Origin: Paenibacillus sp. FSL H7-0331
GTDB lineage: Bacteria; Bacillota; Bacilli; Paenibacillales; NBRC-103111
Reading direction: 5' to 3'
Assembly (NCBI RefSeq): GCF_001956045.1
Contig: NZ_MRTH01000004.1
Span: forward strand, 248,001 to 312,000
DNA length: 64,000 bases
How positions within the stretch are numbered: the stretch's first letter is position 1; every line of letters starts with the position of its first letter. The notes under the pieces were generated by a model, which saw only the letters and a list, made by a program, of their open reading frames with translations, was not told the DNA's origin and searched no databases. Shown here in pieces: positions 61,179 to 64,000 of this stretch. Made by a program: the position numbers and the translations under genes.

Positions 61179-63010
61179 ACGCGTGGTTCCTCCTGGGTAT
61201 CGGGTATGGCAGGGACTATAATTTCTACTCGGGTTCCTTGACCCAGTTCACTTTCATAATTCAGTTGATAACCTTCCTTGTAATAATGCCTCAGTCTGGC
61301 ATTCACATTCTGGATCGCATAGCCACTGGTTTCTTGTCCCGTGTACACGTCACTGTCGGCAGGCTCTGCCAGTATCCGTTGAATCGTTGCCGCATCCATG
61401 CCAGGTCCGTTATCTTCAATGACAAATCGCAAGGTATCGCCCTGCAGAGAGCCGCTAACCGATACAATTCCGCCGCCGCGCTTACGCTCAATGCCGTGAA
61501 TTAACGCATTTTCGATAAAAGGCTGAAGAATGAGCTTTAAAATAACATAAGGCTCGATTTCATCCGCGATATCAACCCGATATTCCAAAAGATCCTTGAA
61601 TCGCATTTGCTGCAGAGATAAATACAATTCAATCAATTCTTTTTCTTTTTTGACATTGGTAAAGCTTTTGCCGCGATTCAGGCTTAAACGGAACAATCGG
61701 GACAGGTTAACAATCATCTCACTGATCCGGCTTTGACCGGCTGCTTCAGCTTCCCAAAATATCGTATCCAGCATGTTATACAAAAAGTGAGGGTTGATTT
61801 GTGATTGAAGCGCCTTGAGCTCGGCTTCTTTTTCTTTGAGCTGAAGCACATAGGCATCGTCGATCAAGGCTTTAATGTTAGCTACCATGCTGTTGTACCC
61901 GCGGCTTAATTCCCCGATCTCATCTCTATATTTAATATCTACCCGTTCGTCAAAATGGCCATTCTGAAATCGTTTCATCGACAGCAGCAATTGACGCAGG
62001 GGTGCAGTCAAAATCGAAGTCAGGATAAACATAAAAGGAATACTGAGAAGCAGACATGCCAAAATTAATACGATAACAAACACCTTGATCGAGTCCAGCT
62101 CATGTGTCAGTGAAGCCAGAGGTACCGCATACAGAATACTCCAACCGTTTTCATTGATACCGCTGTATGAAAGCAGCAGCTTCTCCCCGTTGCTGTTGAT
62201 GATCATGGAACCGGACTCACTTTGCTGCCTTGTCGCTGTAAAAGACAAATCCGGGTTGTTGCTGCTAAAAAAGTCTTTGCCCGCCTTTAACAACGGGTAG
62301 CCGGTTTGATCGAGAATGACAATGCCATGGTCTTGGTCATGTAAATTTTTTAAATACAGGTTACGGATCGTATTTTGGTTAATCCCCACAAAAATGAACC
62401 CGATCGTGCTGCCATCGCTAACATTGCGGACAATCCGGCTCATTCCGATTTTCTCATTCCGGTTATTCTGAATGAACACGTTGTTATCGTCCGTTAGCGG
62501 AAACCAGTATGAGGCACCGTTCAGCTCCTCGGTTTTACGGTATATCGGACTTTCCTGAATGTGAATAAACTGGTTGGCACCGCTGCTATCATCGGTAGAT
62601 ACCTGAAACAGAGGGGCAGGACCCTTTCCGTACAGAGCCAAATAATCAAAGTTCCGAGTGAGCAGCATTTGGTTCATCATTGACGCGGACGAGCCCGAGT
62701 ACAGGGTGGTTTCAAGCTCGTTGGACGTACCGAGATTGCTCTGAAGCTGGCTTTGTACCTCGGATGCGAGACTGAATACCGTTACCCAATCCGCAATGTT
62801 TTTTTGCAGCATGACAATATTGTTGTCCACTTCTTTAATAATCCCGAGATTGGTGGTACTGACCTTATTAATAATTTCTTTACTGGAGGTTTGATAGGAA
62901 TAATAGCCCAGTGTTAGACAAAGGACTACAATTAGCAAGTAAAAGAGAATGAAGATTTTATATTTAATGCTCAGGTTTAAATAAAGCTTTCCTATATTGA
63001 TCATCTCCAT
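61175..63010 (-). CDS. Sensor histidine kinase, YesM-type
   Basis: Membrane kinase of 611 residues. Helix 1 about 17-37, extracellular Cache-like domain about 40-300, helix 2 about 302-325 (VFVIVLILACLLLSIPFMFIL), HAMP domain about 325-378, then the His-kinase domain with phospho-acceptor His in QSQINPHFLYNML (about 405-415), N-box PFIENALIHGIE and G-box IEDNGPGMD. This is the typical sugar-sensing kinase of the LytS/YesM group. Pairs with the YesN-type regulator; divergent from a sugar-binding lipoprotein gene 195 bases away. Confidence 0.93.
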   Translation of the reverse strand: MEMINIGKLYLNLSIKYKIFILFYLLIVVLCLTLGYYSYQTSSKEIINKVSTTNLGIIKEVDNNIVMLQKNIADWVTVFSLASEVQSQLQSNLGTSNELETTLYSGSSASMMNQMLLTRNFDYLALYGKGPAPLFQVSTDDSSGANQFIHIQESPIYRKTEELNGASYWFPLTDDNNVFIQNNRNEKIGMSRIVRNVSDGSTIGFIFVGINQNTIRNLYLKNLHDQDHGIVILDQTGYPLLKAGKDFFSSNNPDLSFTATRQQSESGSMIINSNGEKLLLSYSGINENGWSILYAVPLASLTHELDSIKVFVIVLILACLLLSIPFMFILTSILTAPLRQLLLSMKRFQNGHFDERVDIKYRDEIGELSRGYNSMVANIKALIDDAYVLQLKEKEAELKALQSQINPHFLYNMLDTIFWEAEAAGQSRISEMIVNLSRLFRLSLNRGKSFTNVKKEKELIELYLSLQQMRFKDLLEYRVDIADEIEPYVILKLILQPFIENALIHGIERKRGGGIVSVSGSLQGDTLRFVIEDNGPGMDAATIQRILAEPADSDVYTGQETSGYAIQNVNARLRHYYKEGYQLNYESELGQGTRVEIIVPAIPDTQEEPRV

Positions 63011-63204
63011 GTATGATACTGATTCTGGTTGTATTGTATATCCCCGCAGCAGTTTTCACAACGTATGTACTCCAACATTCGATAAAATTAAACTTTACCC
63101 GTTTTTTCTCTACTGTTTCTTAGCGAACACTTTGCTATGATCCAAGTAACAAACGAATCTTACATGCGAAACATTCAAATTTATTATTCAGGGGGAGCTC
63201 ACTT

Positions 63205-64000
63205 ATGAAGAAAACGAATCCAATGGTTAAGGCTGCTTTGCTCACAACGGCTGTGGCTATGGTGGGGACATTAGCAGCTTGCGGAGCCAGCACTGATACG
63301 AAAACAACGCCAAGTCCAGCTTCAAGTACACCAAGCCCGGCAGCTGCCGGTACAAAAAAAGAAATTACACTGCGTTTATTTTCCAACCTGCCGGATCGCA
63401 AATCCGGACAAGGACTTGCCGAGCAGATGGCTATTGACAGCTATATCAAAGACAATCCCAATATCAAGATTGATGTGGAAGCACTAGCCGAGGAGCCATT
63501 CAAAAACAAGCTGAAGGCTTACATGGCATCCAACGAACCGATTGATGTCACCATGGTTCATGGCGGTGCTGAGCTCAGTACGCTCGTTAAAGCCAAATAT
63601 GTGAAAGAGCTGAATGCCAAGGAGTATGAAGGTGACAAATACAACTTTTTTCCCGGCGTCTACAAATCGTTTGAATTTGACGGGAAAATTTACGGACTTC
63701 CGAGAAACAGCGATTACGAAGTGATTTATTATAACAAAAAAATGTTCGCTGATAACGGAATTAAGGTTCCAGCAACCTACAATGAGCTGTTGGACGTGGC
63801 CAAAGCGTTCAGGGCCAAAGGCATTACTCCGATGTCGATCAATGGTAAAGATTTATGGAGCTTCGGTTTGCTGTACCAAAATATACTGCAGCGTGTGAGC
63901 GGTGATCAAAGCCTGATCCTGGACGCTGTCGATCAAAAGAAAACTTTTGCACAGGATGCCAGCTTTCTAAAGACTGCCCAGCTCATGAGTCAGCTGCGGG
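63205..64000 (+). CDS. Extracellular sugar-binding lipoprotein (3' end outside window)
   Basis: Binding protein of a CUT1 sugar importer; the frame is open to the end of the window (about 265 codons seen). The signal peptide ends in lipobox TLAAC (Cys near 30), followed by a Ser/Thr/Pro linker and the mature start EITLRLFSNLPDRKSGQGLAEQ. The body shows VTMVHGGAEL, KIYGLPRNSDYEVIYYNKKMFADNGIKVPATYNELLDVAKAFRAKG, the solute-binding family 1 pattern. GGGGGAG (63191-63197) is 7 bases before the ATG. It is divergent from the YesMN pair, which probably controls it. Permease genes are expected to the right of the window. Confidence 0.9.
   Translation, partial: MKKTNPMVKAALLTTAVAMVGTLAACGASTDTKTTPSPASSTPSPAAAGTKKEITLRLFSNLPDRKSGQGLAEQMAIDSYIKDNPNIKIDVEALAEEPFKNKLKAYMASNEPIDVTMVHGGAELSTLVKAKYVKELNAKEYEGDKYNFFPGVYKSFEFDGKIYGLPRNSDYEVIYYNKKMFADNGIKVPATYNELLDVAKAFRAKGITPMSINGKDLWSFGLLYQNILQRVSGDQSLILDAVDQKKTFAQDASFLKTAQLMSQLR

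Overview
The window looks like a Paenibacillus-type Firmicute. The signs are strong GGAGG ribosome binding sites with frequent TTG/GTG starts, several LplA/LplB/LplC-type sugar ABC importers without their own ATPases, a YesM/YesN-type two-component pair, S-layer homology domains, a Bacillus-style rhamnose operon, and a PAS kinase with a sporulation-kinase-like H-box. No rRNA, tRNA, ribosomal or other housekeeping gene was seen, so all 64 kb is accessory in character. Both ends cut genes: a permease at the left and a substrate-binding lipoprotein at the right.

Layout. (1) 1-8489: two sugar-uptake loci. The first is the end of a MalFG-type importer plus a DapA-family lyase. The second is an AraC regulator divergent from an LplA-LplB-LplC importer and a probable beta-propeller protein, with a cre-like site between them. 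(2) 8713-11692: a four-gene group of a small unknown protein, a Ser-rich lipoprotein, a glutathionylspermidine-synthase-like ATP-grasp ligase and a DUF350 membrane protein. (3) 12001-23329: a third sugar locus with two Gfo/Idh/MocA oxidoreductases, an LplBC-type importer with its binding protein, an enolase-superfamily dehydratase, a membrane-anchored AraC regulator, an esterase and a TIM-barrel isomerase. (4) 23388-27115: a plasmid-like replication module. It has a Rep-like gene whose promoter overlaps an iteron-like half-site, 13 iterons, a second replication-like gene with back-to-back promoters and a possible small RNA, a long hairpin and a cluster of DnaA boxes. (5) 27435-31778: two secreted cell-surface proteins (one with SLH domains, one with 96-residue tandem repeats) and a GNAT-like protein. 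(6) 31958-39955: the rhamnose operon rhaEW-ASRT-rhaA-rhaB-rhaR with two large inverted repeats, then an AraC regulator divergent from a PhyH-type dioxygenase. (7) 41443-48236: a LacI-controlled operon of an AfuABC/PhnSTU-type importer with a metallo-beta-lactamase-fold hydrolase and a HAD phosphatase, probably for a phosphorylated compound. (8) 48600-53782: a type III polyketide cluster (synthase, methyltransferase, FAD oxidoreductase, MMPL exporter). (9) 54024-64000: an orphan multi-PAS kinase, a Tat-exported phosphoesterase, a secreted protein, and a YesN/YesM pair divergent from a sugar-binding lipoprotein.

How the parts fit. Most genes bring in plant-type sugars, sense them outside the cell (AraC, YesMN, LacI and DeoR regulators) and feed them into isomerase, dehydratase and aldolase steps. 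The Lpl-type importers need a shared ATPase encoded elsewhere, as MsmX does in Bacillus. The strongest unexplained signal is the replication module among these catabolic genes. Either the window is part of a large plasmid or chromid whose origin lies near 24.7 kb, or a theta-type plasmid replicon has been captured in a chromosome. All assignments rest on reading the sequence and on family knowledge; no database search was run.
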